DNA from: Allomuricauda sp. TY007
GTDB lineage: Bacteria > Bacteroidota > Bacteroidia > Flavobacteriales > Flavobacteriaceae
Assembly (NCBI RefSeq): GCF_010468565.1
Contig: NZ_WUEG01000012.1
Span: forward strand, 61,673 to 125,672
Direction: 5' to 3'
Length of the DNA stretch: 64,000 bases
A program made the position numbers and the translations under genes. The notes below the pieces were generated by a model, which worked only from the letters and a program-made list of their open reading frames with translations, did not search any database and was not told the DNA's origin. Position 1 is the first letter of the stretch. The number at the start of each line of letters is the position of its first letter. Below are positions 25,153-33,893 of the stretch, piece by piece.

Positions 25153-25905
25153 TCATTTTTTCCAATTTTGAAGACGGTCCAAATAAAGGTAGCTCTCCAC
25201 AAATTTTCGGTGTTCCTCGTTTGTCATGGTTTCCAAAAGGTTCAATGCCGATATGTAACTTGCCAGATTTCCGTTTGAAGATAAAAATTTTCCGTCTCGG
25301 ACAAAAGTCACCAAACTGTCGTTTTGAACTTTTAAGTTAGGATAATCTTTTTGTAATTGTGTGCCGCCACCAATCCAAGTTACAATTTTCTTTCCATCTG
25401 CAATTCCAGATGCACCAATTAACTGTGCTCCAGCACAATTACTGACGGTGTATTTGGTTTCTTCATTCTTTCTTCTGATGAATTCCACGATTTTTTCATT
25501 GTGTACCTGCGCATACATATCGTAGGCACTTGGCACGAACAATGCAGTTAATTTTGGACAGTTATCAAAAGTATAATCGGGAACAAAGTGCATTCCTTCT
25601 TCGGTGGTTATCGGATTGTCCGTTTCGGCTATGGTGATGACATTGAAGAGTTGTTTTCCATCAGCTGATGGTTTTGCGAATACGTCAGAAGTTGCTACAA
25701 CCTCACTTTGAAGGACACCATTGTACATTAAAAGTCCAATTGTTGGCAGATTTTCTTTGAACGGTTTTAAATGTTTTGTCAATGTATCAGAATGTGAAAT
25801 TCCTGTTTGAAGCCCGTTATCTTCATTTTTATCAGAACTTTTAGGAGTATTTGTGTTACAGTTAAAAAGTATAACGCTTAGTAAAATGGGAAGTAAATTT
25901 CTCAT
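25153..25905 (-). CDS. DJ-1/PfpI-family lipoprotein
   Basis: The protein has 250 residues. The signal ends ILFNC, so it is predicted to be a lipoprotein, unusual for a DJ-1 relative. The flavodoxin-like core carries the nucleophile-elbow motif VSNCAGAQLIGASGI, with the Cys expected at the active site, preceded by ALFVPSAYDMYAQ. Family members include glyoxalase III/deglycase, chaperone and transcription regulator forms; here export argues for a periplasmic stress or small-molecule enzyme. The promoter region has a TACATTTG -7 element and a palindromic site. The sirtuin gene follows 27 bases downstream. Confidence 0.85.
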   Translation of the reverse strand: MRNLLPILLSVILFNCNTNTPKSSDKNEDNGLQTGISHSDTLTKHLKPFKENLPTIGLLMYNGVLQSEVVATSDVFAKPSADGKQLFNVITIAETDNPITTEEGMHFVPDYTFDNCPKLTALFVPSAYDMYAQVHNEKIVEFIRRKNEETKYTVSNCAGAQLIGASGIADGKKIVTWIGGGTQLQKDYPNLKVQNDSLVTFVRDGKFLSSNGNLASYISALNLLETMTNEEHRKFVESYLYLDRLQNWKK

Positions 25906-25941
25906 AACATTTTGATAATCAATTAAAATTATTAATCAAGA

Positions 25942-25986
25942 CAAATGTATCCAGCATAATTCTGATAAAACTTAAACAGGTTTAAG
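25942..25986 (-). promoter_or_regulatory. Candidate activator site plus -7 element for the DJ-1/PfpI-sirtuin genes
   Basis: A perfect inverted repeat CTTAAAC-AG-GTTTAAG (25971-25986) is followed on the minus strand after exactly 21 bases by TACATTTG (25949-25942), a perfect TAnnTTTG. No TTG sits at the usual -33 position, as expected if an activator replaces it. Its centre falls near -41 relative to the likely start of transcription. It matches the site at 14763-14778. Confidence 0.78.
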
Positions 25987-25990
25987 AAAC

Positions 25991-26998
25991 TTAGTTGCCG
26001 CCAACACCCTCAAAAGTCATAATCACTGGTTTTATGGTGCCATCGGGGTTGAATTCCATCTTGTCCATGCATGTAACCCTGTGGTCGCGGTCTTTGTTGG
26101 GAATAGGTCTTCGGTGGTATACAATGATCCATTCATCCGTTCCCGGTTTGTTGATTACGGAGTGATGCCCAGCCCCGGTGGCAATATCCCCTTCTTTGGA
26201 TTCCAAAATGGTTCCGATGCGCTTATAGGGGCCTGTTGGTTTGTCTGCCATGGCGTAGGCCACTTTGTAACTGCCATCGGTCCAATTGCCTTCGGACCAC
26301 ATAAAATAGTAAATGCCGTTTCGCAAAAACATGAACGGGCCTTCCACATAACCTTCGGGTGTAATTTCTTTGAACAGACTACCATCTTCCCAAGGCTCAA
26401 AGCCCGTAAAATCTTCATTGAGTATGCCAAGGTTGCAATGGCTCCAACCTCCATAGAAAAAATAATGGGTACCGTCCACATCCTTAAAAACAAATTGGTC
26501 AATGGGTTGGGCGTCGTTGTAAAAGTCTGAAATCAAAGGTTCACCCAAATAATCTTCGAAAGGGCCTTCGGGACTATCGGCCACGGCCACACCGATTCCT
26601 CCATAATGATTAATGTCGTTATTGGGGTCATAGGAGCTTCTTCCTGGCCGTTGAATGTCATTGGCGCCAAAAAACAGGTAATACTTACTGTCCTTTTCTA
26701 TGATGGACGGTGCCCACAATGCCTGTTTGAGCCATTTAATTTTAGTGGTGTCCAAAATGCGCTTGTGCTTTTCCCAGTTTATTAAATCCTTGGATGAAAA
26801 TGCATCAAAATGAAGCTGTTTGTCATAATCATCTGAAAAGGTAGGGTAGACCCAGTATGTATCTCCAAATACAATGCCTTCGGGGTCGGCATACCATCCT
26901 TCAAAAATGGGATTGTTCTGTTTTTCTGTTGGTTTTTGGGCAATTAGCAGAACTCCATATAAAGAGCAAATTAACAGGGTTAGGGTTTTAGTGTTCAT
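25991..26998 (-). CDS. GH43-family glycoside hydrolase, secreted
   Basis: The protein has 335 residues and a Sec signal (LLICSLYGVLLIAQ). The five-bladed propeller of GH43 is supported by GWYADPEGIVFGD, with the catalytic-base Asp, QPIDQFVFKD, with the pKa-modulating Asp, and PEGYVEGPFMF, with the general-acid Glu. Known GH43 activities are arabinofuranosidase, xylosidase and related endo-enzymes; the substrate here cannot be decided. It is single-domain. No SusCD pair adjoins it. Its stop codon is five bases from the palindromic site of the DJ-1 gene. Confidence 0.88.
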   Translation of the reverse strand: MNTKTLTLLICSLYGVLLIAQKPTEKQNNPIFEGWYADPEGIVFGDTYWVYPTFSDDYDKQLHFDAFSSKDLINWEKHKRILDTTKIKWLKQALWAPSIIEKDSKYYLFFGANDIQRPGRSSYDPNNDINHYGGIGVAVADSPEGPFEDYLGEPLISDFYNDAQPIDQFVFKDVDGTHYFFYGGWSHCNLGILNEDFTGFEPWEDGSLFKEITPEGYVEGPFMFLRNGIYYFMWSEGNWTDGSYKVAYAMADKPTGPYKRIGTILESKEGDIATGAGHHSVINKPGTDEWIIVYHRRPIPNKDRDHRVTCMDKMEFNPDGTIKPVIMTFEGVGGN

Positions 26999-27100
26999 CT
27001 ATGTGTGTTGGTATTTTAAGTATGGAAAATCAATTTGCTTCTAAGATAGCAAATCCCTTTGCCAAGAAATCAAAATATCATTTTTTCCTATCTTGGTTTT

Positions 27101-27754
27101 ATGTTTGACCATGATTTGTTGACATATCTGGAGACTTATCTCACCGATGAACGAAAACAACGTTTTTTGGATGTTCTCCAACAGCGTACCAAACATATTA
27201 CGGTGGCCATTGAAGATGTATATCAATTGCACAATACCAGTGCCATAATTCGCAGTTGTGATGTTTTTGGGGTACAGGACGTACATGTGATAGAGGATCG
27301 TTTTGGCAAACGTTTGGACAAAAATATAGCCATGGGAGCCGAACAGTGGGTAGATGTGCATCGCTACCAAACCACGACCGATTGTATCTCCAAATTAAAG
27401 AAAGGTGGTTACCAAATTATAGCGACTACACCGCACAACGATTCAACTATCCTGCCTGATTTTTTCCCAGCCATGAAATCGGCAATTTTCTTTGGAACCG
27501 AAAAAGAAGGGTTGTCAGTAGAGATAATGCAGCAGGCCGACGAATTCCTTAAAATTCCCATGGTGGGCTTTTCCGAAAGTTTGAATGTTTCCGTTTCAGC
27601 GGCCATCATCATCCAACAATTGGCACAAAAAGTGCGCGATTCCGACCTAAATTGGCAATTAACCGATATAGAGGTGTTTGAAAAACGATTGGATTGGACC
27701 AAAAAATCCATAAAAGATGTCGAGGGCATCATAAAAAGATACCTTTCCAAGTAA
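27101..27754 (+). CDS. trmH: TrmH-family tRNA (guanosine-2'-O)-methyltransferase
   Basis: The protein has 217 residues from the ATG giving MFDHDLLTYL; the open frame begins 14 codons earlier without family match. SPOUT-fold marks are HNTSAIIRSCDVFGV (motif 1, with the catalytic Arg), FFGTEKEGLS (motif 2) and MVGFSESLNVSVSAAI (motif 3, the SAM-binding knot). The length and C-terminal extension fit TrmH, which methylates G18 in the D-loop of tRNA, rather than RlmB. A short-chain paralogue with different specificity is possible. Confidence 0.9.
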   Translation: MFDHDLLTYLETYLTDERKQRFLDVLQQRTKHITVAIEDVYQLHNTSAIIRSCDVFGVQDVHVIEDRFGKRLDKNIAMGAEQWVDVHRYQTTTDCISKLKKGGYQIIATTPHNDSTILPDFFPAMKSAIFFGTEKEGLSVEIMQQADEFLKIPMVGFSESLNVSVSAAIIIQQLAQKVRDSDLNWQLTDIEVFEKRLDWTKKSIKDVEGIIKRYLSK

Positions 27755-27796
27755 ATAAATTTCGTATTTTTAGTTGATAACCAATAAATTACAGCT

Positions 27797-28324
27797 ATGA
27801 TTGTGCTATATATTGTTTTAGGTATAGTGTTGTTGATCATTATTTTGGCAGCTATCGCCCCAAAAAACTACAATGTCTCCCGCTCTATAGAAATTTCCAA
27901 ACCCAAAAGCGTTGTTTTTGAGTATCTCAAATCCTTGAAAGGACAGGATGAATGGTCTCCGTGGGGAAAACGTGACCCCAATATGAAAAAAAAGTTTACG
28001 GGAACGGATGGTGAGGTAGGAGCCATTAACTATTGGAAAGGCAACAAAGAAGTAGGGGAAGGGGAGCAGGAAATCACAAAAATTGTGGAAGGCGAGCGAA
28101 TTGAATCCGAACTTCGGTTTTTGAAACCTTTTAAGTCTACATCCGATGCCTACATTACTACAAAAGATATTGATGAGAACACAACCAAGGTAGTTTGGGG
28201 TTTCTCCGGAAGAAACAAGTTCCCCATGAGCATTATGATGCTGTTCATGAACATGGACAAAGCAGTGGGAAAAGATTTTGAAGAAGGTCTGGCGAGTTTA
28301 AAGGAAATATTGGAAAATAAATAA
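27797..28324 (+). CDS. SRPBCC-family protein with N-terminal membrane helix
   Basis: The protein has 175 residues. A single membrane helix at about 2-21 is followed by a START-like SRPBCC domain (NVSRSIEISKPKSVVFEYLKSL, EWSPWGKRDPNMKKKFTG, TTKVVWGFSGRNKFP). This family binds hydrophobic ligands and is often annotated polyketide cyclase. It lies 42 bases after trmH and 3 bases before the VOC gene, suggesting an operon with the latter. Substrate unknown. Confidence 0.85.
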   Translation: MIVLYIVLGIVLLIIILAAIAPKNYNVSRSIEISKPKSVVFEYLKSLKGQDEWSPWGKRDPNMKKKFTGTDGEVGAINYWKGNKEVGEGEQEITKIVEGERIESELRFLKPFKSTSDAYITTKDIDENTTKVVWGFSGRNKFPMSIMMLFMNMDKAVGKDFEEGLASLKEILENK

Positions 28325-28327
28325 GCT

Positions 28328-28708
28328 ATGGATTTTAATATGGTAGGCTGGTTCGAGATTCCCGTTAAGGATATGGAACGAGCAAAATCGTTTTATGAAG
28401 CTGTTTTTCAGGTTGATATAAAGTTACAGGATTTTGGGGGCACAAAAATGGGGTGGTTTCCTGCAGACCATGGAAAACCAGGTGCTTCAGGTTCATTGAT
28501 TCAGAACAAGGATTGGTACAAACCTAGTAAAAGCAAAGGGGCGTTGATTTACTTCAATAGTCTAGATGTTCAAAACGAACTCGACCGTATTGAACCGAAC
28601 GGAGGTAAAATTGTTCAATCAAAGCCCCAAATAAGCCCAGATGTAGGTTATATGGCAGTGTTTTTGGATTCAGAAGGGAATCGAATCGCACTGCACTCTA
28701 GGCAATAG
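28328..28708 (+). CDS. VOC-family (glyoxalase/bleomycin-resistance-like) protein
   Basis: The protein has 126 residues. Two beta-alpha-beta-beta-beta modules are visible: MVGWFEIPVKDMERAKSFYEAVF and the C-terminal VGYMAVFLDSEGNRIALHS, with a candidate metal-site Glu/His pattern incomplete in the first half. It could be a lyase, dioxygenase or binding protein. It is separated by three bases from the SRPBCC gene and is convergent with the GH13 gene, again with a three-base gap. Confidence 0.88.
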   Translation: MDFNMVGWFEIPVKDMERAKSFYEAVFQVDIKLQDFGGTKMGWFPADHGKPGASGSLIQNKDWYKPSKSKGALIYFNSLDVQNELDRIEPNGGKIVQSKPQISPDVGYMAVFLDSEGNRIALHSRQ

Positions 28709-28711
28709 GAA

Positions 28712-30394
28712 TTATTCCACAAGTTCCAGCAAGGCAATATCATAATCATTATCCAACAGCACTTTTCCGTTGGTTACAATAACCTCGGTCTCGGAATAGG
28801 TGTCGTATAATTTAGTGCCATCTCCAAAGAACCCTTTTACCCAAAGCGACTTTTTACCTTTAGGTAAATCCAACCCCACAACTACTTTGTCTCGATATTC
28901 ACCATTGACATAGGTTCTTGAAAATACATAGGGCGATTTGGACAAGCGTTTGTGCTTTCCGGCACCGATTGCTGGGTGATTTGCTCGGAACTGACCCAAT
29001 TTTTGCCAGTGTTTGTGAATTTTTTGTGTTTCGGGCAGGCTGTCCAAATCTTCCCAGTTCATGAACGAGCGCAAGGTGGCATCGCCTTGTGTTCCTTCAA
29101 TGGTTAAATCTCTGGATGTTTCGTCTCCATAATATACTTGCGATGCACCTGGGGTAAGCAACAGCACATTGGCAGTACGATAGGGTTTTGTTCTTTCCTT
29201 GTCGTAGGGTGCGCCATCATCGTGCGAGGTTAAATAATTAAGAATGCTCTTGTCCTTTAGCTTGGTGTGGAGCAGTTTGCTATATTTTTTAAAGATGGTC
29301 TCGTAGCTCTTGTCCGCATCGTTTTTGAGTTCAAAATTGATAAGGCTCTTAAATCCATAATCAAAGAAATCCACTTTTTTATCTCCAAAGTCAAATTCAC
29401 GACCGCCCGAAATACCGTAGTTGTACACTTCGCCTACCATATAAAATGGATTGTCGTCCAATATTTTATGCTGATGCTTTTTCTTCCATGTTTCAAATGC
29501 GTAGTTCGCCTCCTTGTAAAGGTCTGCCCAAGCATTTTCATTCACGTGCTTCACAGTGTCCACACGGAAACCATCAACCCCTAGATCATTAATATAATCC
29601 GTAAGCCATTTGATGATGTAGTAACGAGGTGCTCTTGGGTATCCTGTGCGTTCAAAAAAGAGTTGGAGTTCATCCAGCTCTTTGCTCAAACGTCCCTCAT
29701 CTTTCCATTTGGCCAAAAGTGCATCGGGCAATACAACTGCTTCATCCAATTCGGTAAGAATGTCGGGTAGATTCTCTACCAAGGTGCAAGCAGTAGTATT
29801 TTCGTAGGTGGTAAACTCACATTTTGGTCCGGTTCTTACCCAATCATCGGGCCAAACAGGGTCTTGTTCCGTAACAGGTCCGGTATGGTTTAAAACTACA
29901 TCCAAAAGAACACGAATTCCTTTGCTGTGCGCTGTTTTTACCAGTTTTTCCAAGTCTTTCCGCGTTCCAAAGTTAGGGTCAATGGAAGTCCAATCCTTTG
30001 CCCAGTAACCGTGATAGCCATACGTTTTACCAGTTCCTTCGTCGGTTGCCCCGTGTACTTGTTCCACTACGGGCGTAAACCAAATGGCATTGATCCCCAA
30101 TTCGGTAAAATAGCCATCTTCAATTTTTTGTGTGATTCCCTCAATGTCGCCACCTTCAAAACCTCTTAAAACCCCAGTTTCCTCGGTTCTGTCAAAATTC
30201 ACATCGTTTTCAGGGTTTCCGTTATTAAAACGATCTGTCAACAGAAAGTAAATGTTGGCACCTTCCCAAACAAAAGGCACCTCCTTTTTGGGTGCCACTT
30301 TTTCAACCAGTTGGGTTTCTTTCTGCTTTTTTTCAACTTGCTTGCAGCCAAAAAACAAAGGTAGAACTGACAATACTACAAGTAGTTTTTTCAT
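28712..30394 (-). CDS. GH13 alpha-amylase-family lipoprotein
   Basis: The protein has 560 residues and a lipobox (LPLFFGC). The (beta/alpha)8 barrel shows the four GH13 regions: DVVLNHTGP, GFRVDTVKHVN with the nucleophile Asp, VGEVYNYG with the acid/base Glu, and LTSHDDGAP with the transition-state-stabilising Asp. NIYFLLTDRFNNG at the start fits secreted alpha-amylases. It would cut alpha-1,4-glucans at the cell surface or in the periplasm. No SusCD pair is nearby, and the next gene downstream is convergent, so it is monocistronic. Confidence 0.93.
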   Translation of the reverse strand: MKKLLVVLSVLPLFFGCKQVEKKQKETQLVEKVAPKKEVPFVWEGANIYFLLTDRFNNGNPENDVNFDRTEETGVLRGFEGGDIEGITQKIEDGYFTELGINAIWFTPVVEQVHGATDEGTGKTYGYHGYWAKDWTSIDPNFGTRKDLEKLVKTAHSKGIRVLLDVVLNHTGPVTEQDPVWPDDWVRTGPKCEFTTYENTTACTLVENLPDILTELDEAVVLPDALLAKWKDEGRLSKELDELQLFFERTGYPRAPRYYIIKWLTDYINDLGVDGFRVDTVKHVNENAWADLYKEANYAFETWKKKHQHKILDDNPFYMVGEVYNYGISGGREFDFGDKKVDFFDYGFKSLINFELKNDADKSYETIFKKYSKLLHTKLKDKSILNYLTSHDDGAPYDKERTKPYRTANVLLLTPGASQVYYGDETSRDLTIEGTQGDATLRSFMNWEDLDSLPETQKIHKHWQKLGQFRANHPAIGAGKHKRLSKSPYVFSRTYVNGEYRDKVVVGLDLPKGKKSLWVKGFFGDGTKLYDTYSETEVIVTNGKVLLDNDYDIALLELVE

Positions 30395-30492
30395 GGATCG
30401 GGATTTTGTTTAAAGCTATAAAATGCCCACGTAAATATGAAATTTATTTATAGCGGGGCAAGACTATCCCAAGAGCTGTGCTTAGTTGATGC

Positions 30493-31278
30493 TTATTGGT
30501 TCCTGTTCAGTACTTTGTACTCTTCGTAGCAGCTGGAAATTGCATCCAAAATTTGAAGGTCGTTCGCTGTTTTGATGAATGATTTGGAATAGTTACAGTT
30601 GTTGAGGATGTCCTCAATATCCACTTTTTCCAATTGAAGCAGTTCGGTAAGGGTTTCCCTATCAAACTTTGAAGCCAAGAGGTCTCTAATATTATCATCC
30701 TCTTTGATTTGTCGCAACTTGCGCATTTGCCTTGGTTTTTTTCCAAAAAGATTTCGCAAGAGGTCTGCTGGATTAAGAATGGCTCCCAAAACCTTGGTTA
30801 CCGCACTCGGACTTTTGCTCCCGGCCTCATAACTGGTATTGAGACCGGAAATACTGTACTGGTATGCATTATTGTTCACAGGAAGGTTCTTGACATCAAT
30901 TTCCAGATAGCCCGTAAGTTGATATGGCCTTACAACCACTTCTTCGAGTGCATAGGCCAATTCCGTCAATGCAATTTCGGTATTTCCAAACCGGAACATA
31001 TCGTTGGTGACCCTTACCTTTTGGGTTTTAAATCCTAAATACGAAAAGTAAAGCGTATCGTTGACCGCCGCAGGAATGGTAAATTTCCCATTCTGGTTTG
31101 TAATAGTGCCTTTTACTTGGTTCAGGTTCACCACGTGCACACTTTCCAAAGGAAATTCCGTTTGGGCATTGATCACTGTGGCGGTAAACTCCTTTACCTC
31201 TTGGTTTTGTTCGTCTTCAACTTGGGAAAAACCGAGCAGTGGGATTAGGGACAGTAGTATAAGTAGTAATCTTCTCAT
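30493..31278 (-). CDS. Exported CarboxypepD_reg-like domain protein
   Basis: The protein has 261 residues with a Sec signal (LILLSLIPLLGFSQ). Residues ~30-110 form a CarboxypepD_reg-like (peptidase-regulatory) beta-sandwich (TATVINAQTEFPLESVHVVNL, GTITNQNGKFTIPA, DTLYFSYLGFKTQKVRV). This module also opens TonB-dependent receptors, but no plug or barrel follows. The remaining ~150 residues are helical and basic with no family match. Likely a periplasmic or outer-membrane-associated protein of unknown role, common in Flavobacteriaceae. Confidence 0.8.
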   Translation of the reverse strand: MRRLLLILLSLIPLLGFSQVEDEQNQEVKEFTATVINAQTEFPLESVHVVNLNQVKGTITNQNGKFTIPAAVNDTLYFSYLGFKTQKVRVTNDMFRFGNTEIALTELAYALEEVVVRPYQLTGYLEIDVKNLPVNNNAYQYSISGLNTSYEAGSKSPSAVTKVLGAILNPADLLRNLFGKKPRQMRKLRQIKEDDNIRDLLASKFDRETLTELLQLEKVDIEDILNNCNYSKSFIKTANDLQILDAISSCYEEYKVLNRNQ

Positions 31279-31353
31279 GCAACCTTTGTAGCTATAAAAG
31301 TACTAAACAAAGAAAAATAAATAGGAGAGACTTACCATTTAATATAGAATTAA

Positions 31354-33108
31354 CTAATAAAAGCCCTGCTTTTTCTTGCCTCCCTTTTTCCCGTAACTTC
31401 CTTTTTTTCCGCCTTTGTAGGATTTATTCCCTCCGCGGTATCCTCCGCCTTTTTTTCCGCGACGTTTTTTGCCTCCTTTTCCGCCACCACCGCTGCCGCC
31501 GGGGTTTTTGGATACTTCCACATTAATAAAACGGCCATCTACTTTAAACTCGGTAAAGGTTTGAAGAATGAATTCGGTCAGTTGTGCATCGGAATTAAAG
31601 AACGAGAAGGTGTCCTTGGTATCAACATTGTAAATATCTTCTTTTTCCAAGTTCAAAGTATCGCGAAGGAAATCTTTCAAAGACATCCAATCGTAACCAT
31701 CGCGTTCCCCAACGTTAATAAAATAACGCACTGAGCCTTCTGATGGAATATCTCCTTTGGAAGTCCCCCTTTCCTTACCGGAATCTTGACTGTTAAGGTC
31801 TTTGGATTTGCTGTAGTAGTTATAAAACTGAGTAAATTCTACGGAAACAATCTTTTTGATCAGCTCGTCACGGTCAATACCTTCCAAAACATCGTTAATG
31901 GCAGGTAGGTAGCTATCAATCTCTTTATTGATTTTGGTTTCCTTGATCTTGTTGGCCAAATGATACAATTGTATTTCGCAGATTTCAATGCCATCCGGAA
32001 TTTGTTTGGCTATGAATTCCTGCTGAATCTTTTTCTCTATGGCTTTGATCTTGCGTAGCTCGGAACGGGTGATGATAACCATGGAAATACCGGATTTACC
32101 GGCACGTCCTGTACGTCCACTACGGTGGGTGTAGGTTTCAATTTCATCGGGCAATTGGTAGTTGATTACGTGTGTAACATCGTCAACATCAATACCTCGG
32201 GCAGCAACATCGGTTGCCACCAACATTTGTACCTGCTTCTTTCGGAACGAGTTCATTACCAAATCACGCTGATTTTGGCTCAAATCGCCATGTAAGGCTC
32301 CGGCATTGTACCCATCTTCGATAAGCTTTTCGGCCACACGTTGGGTATCTCTTTTGGTTCTACAGAACACCACAGAAAAAATGCCAGGATTGGCATCTGC
32401 CAAACGTTTTAGCGCCGCATAACGGTCACGCCCGCCAACAACATAATATTCGTGCTGTACGGTGGATGCACCTGCATTTTTAGATCCAACAGTGATCTCT
32501 ACTGGCTTGTGCATAAACTTTTTGGCAATCGTAGCCACTTCTTTGGGCATGGTGGCCGAAAAAAGCCAAGTTAATTTTTCTTGGGGCGTATTGGACAATA
32601 TGTCCTTGATATCTTCGTAAAAGCCCATGTTCAACATTTCATCGGCTTCGTCCAATACACAATAATCAATTTTGGAAATATCGACCATGTTTCGCCCGAT
32701 CATATCCTTCATTCTACCTGGAGTGGCAACAACAATCTGCGCCCCTCTTTTAATTTGTCGTGCTTGTTCGGTAATGCTGGCGCCACCATAAATGGCAACC
32801 ACATTAAGTCCCTTTATGTATTTGGAATAGAGTTTTAATTCATTTGTAATCTGTAAGCAAAGCTCTCGCGTAGGGGATAGAATCAATCCTTGTGTGGTTC
32901 TGCTTTCCGATTGGATTTTTTGAATCATTGGAAATCCAAATGCAGCAGTTTTACCTGTTCCGGTTTGTGCCAAGGCCACCAAATCGGTTTCTTGATCCAA
33001 TAAAATTGGGATTGATTTTTCTTGTACTTCTGAGGGGGATTCAAATCCGAGGTCGGAAATAGCATCCAATAGGGGTTTGTCCAACCCCAAGGCTTCAAAT
33101 TTTGTCAT
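31354..33108 (-). CDS. DEAD-box RNA helicase with DbpA-like RNA-binding domain
   Basis: The protein has 584 residues from the ATG giving MTKFEALGLDKPL (the longer frame adds eight residues). The Q motif, Walker A AQTGTGKTA, VLDEADEML, LFSATMP and HRSGRTGRAGKSG are all intact. Around residues 455-535 a DbpA-type RNA-binding domain follows (WMSLKDFLRDTLNLEKEDIYNV). The tail is Gly/Lys/Arg-rich (GGSGGGGKGGKKRRGKKGG and similar), a low-complexity RNA-binding extension. It probably remodels ribosomal or cold-structured RNA. A well-formed promoter lies about 110 bases upstream, leaving a long leader as in cold-regulated helicase mRNAs. Confidence 0.95.
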   Translation of the reverse strand: MTKFEALGLDKPLLDAISDLGFESPSEVQEKSIPILLDQETDLVALAQTGTGKTAAFGFPMIQKIQSESRTTQGLILSPTRELCLQITNELKLYSKYIKGLNVVAIYGGASITEQARQIKRGAQIVVATPGRMKDMIGRNMVDISKIDYCVLDEADEMLNMGFYEDIKDILSNTPQEKLTWLFSATMPKEVATIAKKFMHKPVEITVGSKNAGASTVQHEYYVVGGRDRYAALKRLADANPGIFSVVFCRTKRDTQRVAEKLIEDGYNAGALHGDLSQNQRDLVMNSFRKKQVQMLVATDVAARGIDVDDVTHVINYQLPDEIETYTHRSGRTGRAGKSGISMVIITRSELRKIKAIEKKIQQEFIAKQIPDGIEICEIQLYHLANKIKETKINKEIDSYLPAINDVLEGIDRDELIKKIVSVEFTQFYNYYSKSKDLNSQDSGKERGTSKGDIPSEGSVRYFINVGERDGYDWMSLKDFLRDTLNLEKEDIYNVDTKDTFSFFNSDAQLTEFILQTFTEFKVDGRFINVEVSKNPGGSGGGGKGGKKRRGKKGGGYRGGNKSYKGGKKGSYGKKGGKKKQGFY

Positions 33109-33221
33109 AGCGGTGTATACCTTAAATCGCAAATATGTTTGTGTTGTATAGAGCGATTTTTGTATAACCCATTTAAGCCCATCACAACACCTTGCCCATA
33201 CCGGCGGCGTTAATAAAGCGG

Positions 33222-33250
33222 CAAAGGTACATTAATTTTATTCCGTGCAA
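33222..33250 (-). promoter_or_regulatory. Promoter of the DEAD-box helicase gene
   Basis: Minus strand: TTG (33250-33248), 18 bases, TACCTTTG (33229-33222). The -33 element is directly beside the rdgB stop codon. The predicted leader is about 110 bases long and contains small inverted segments (GCCGCTTTATTAACGCCGCC). Confidence 0.7.
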
Positions 33251-33251
33251 G

Positions 33252-33833
33252 CTAATAGACACTTTTTTTTAAGAAATCAACCAATTTTTGAATGGCCCTA
33301 CCTCTGTGGCTTATAGCGTTTTTGGTCTCGGATGGCAGTTCGCCAAAGGTTTTGTCGAACCCATTGGGTTTAAAAATAGGGTCGTAACCAAATCCGCCGG
33401 AACCACATTCCGCTTCTGTGATGACGCCTTCAACGATACCTTCAAACGAGTAACTATTACCTTGTAGATTCAAATGGATCACGGTTTTAAAATGTGCCGC
33501 ACGGTCGTTTTCCCCTTTTAGTTTAGATAACAATTTTGCCATATTGTCCTTGGCGCTTTTTTGTTCCCCCGCATATCTGGCGGAATAAACTCCTGGTGCA
33601 CCGTCCAAAGCATCGACCAGCAAACCGGTATCGTCCGAAAAACAGTTTAAACCATGGGTTTGGGTCACAAAGTCTGCTTTTATTTTTGCGTTTTCCTCCA
33701 AGGTATCGCCTGTTTCGGGAATTTCATCAAAGCACTCAATATCCTTTAGGGATAACAGCTCTATGTTTTCAGGAAGTAATTGCTGGACTTCTTTCAGCTT
33801 ATGGTCGTTATGGGTGGCAAAAACTAGTTTCAA
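33252..33833 (-). CDS. rdgB: Non-canonical purine NTP pyrophosphatase (RdgB/HAM1)
   Basis: The protein has 193 residues, the normal length. Family marks are FATHNDHKLKEVQQLLP at the start, DTLEENAKIKADFV, SDDTGLLVDALDGAPGVYSARYAG, GYDPIFKPNG and SHRGRAIQKL. It hydrolyses dITP, XTP and related damaged nucleotides, keeping them out of DNA. The gene's stop is within the promoter of the helicase gene that follows on the same strand, so readthrough and independent transcription may both supply the helicase. Confidence 0.96.
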   Translation of the reverse strand: MKLVFATHNDHKLKEVQQLLPENIELLSLKDIECFDEIPETGDTLEENAKIKADFVTQTHGLNCFSDDTGLLVDALDGAPGVYSARYAGEQKSAKDNMAKLLSKLKGENDRAAHFKTVIHLNLQGNSYSFEGIVEGVITEAECGSGGFGYDPIFKPNGFDKTFGELPSETKNAISHRGRAIQKLVDFLKKSVY

Positions 33834-33893
33834 ATCAAAAAGGATTCTATTTTGAGTTTCAAAAGTAGTAATTTCGAGTTTTAAGCGATTTTT

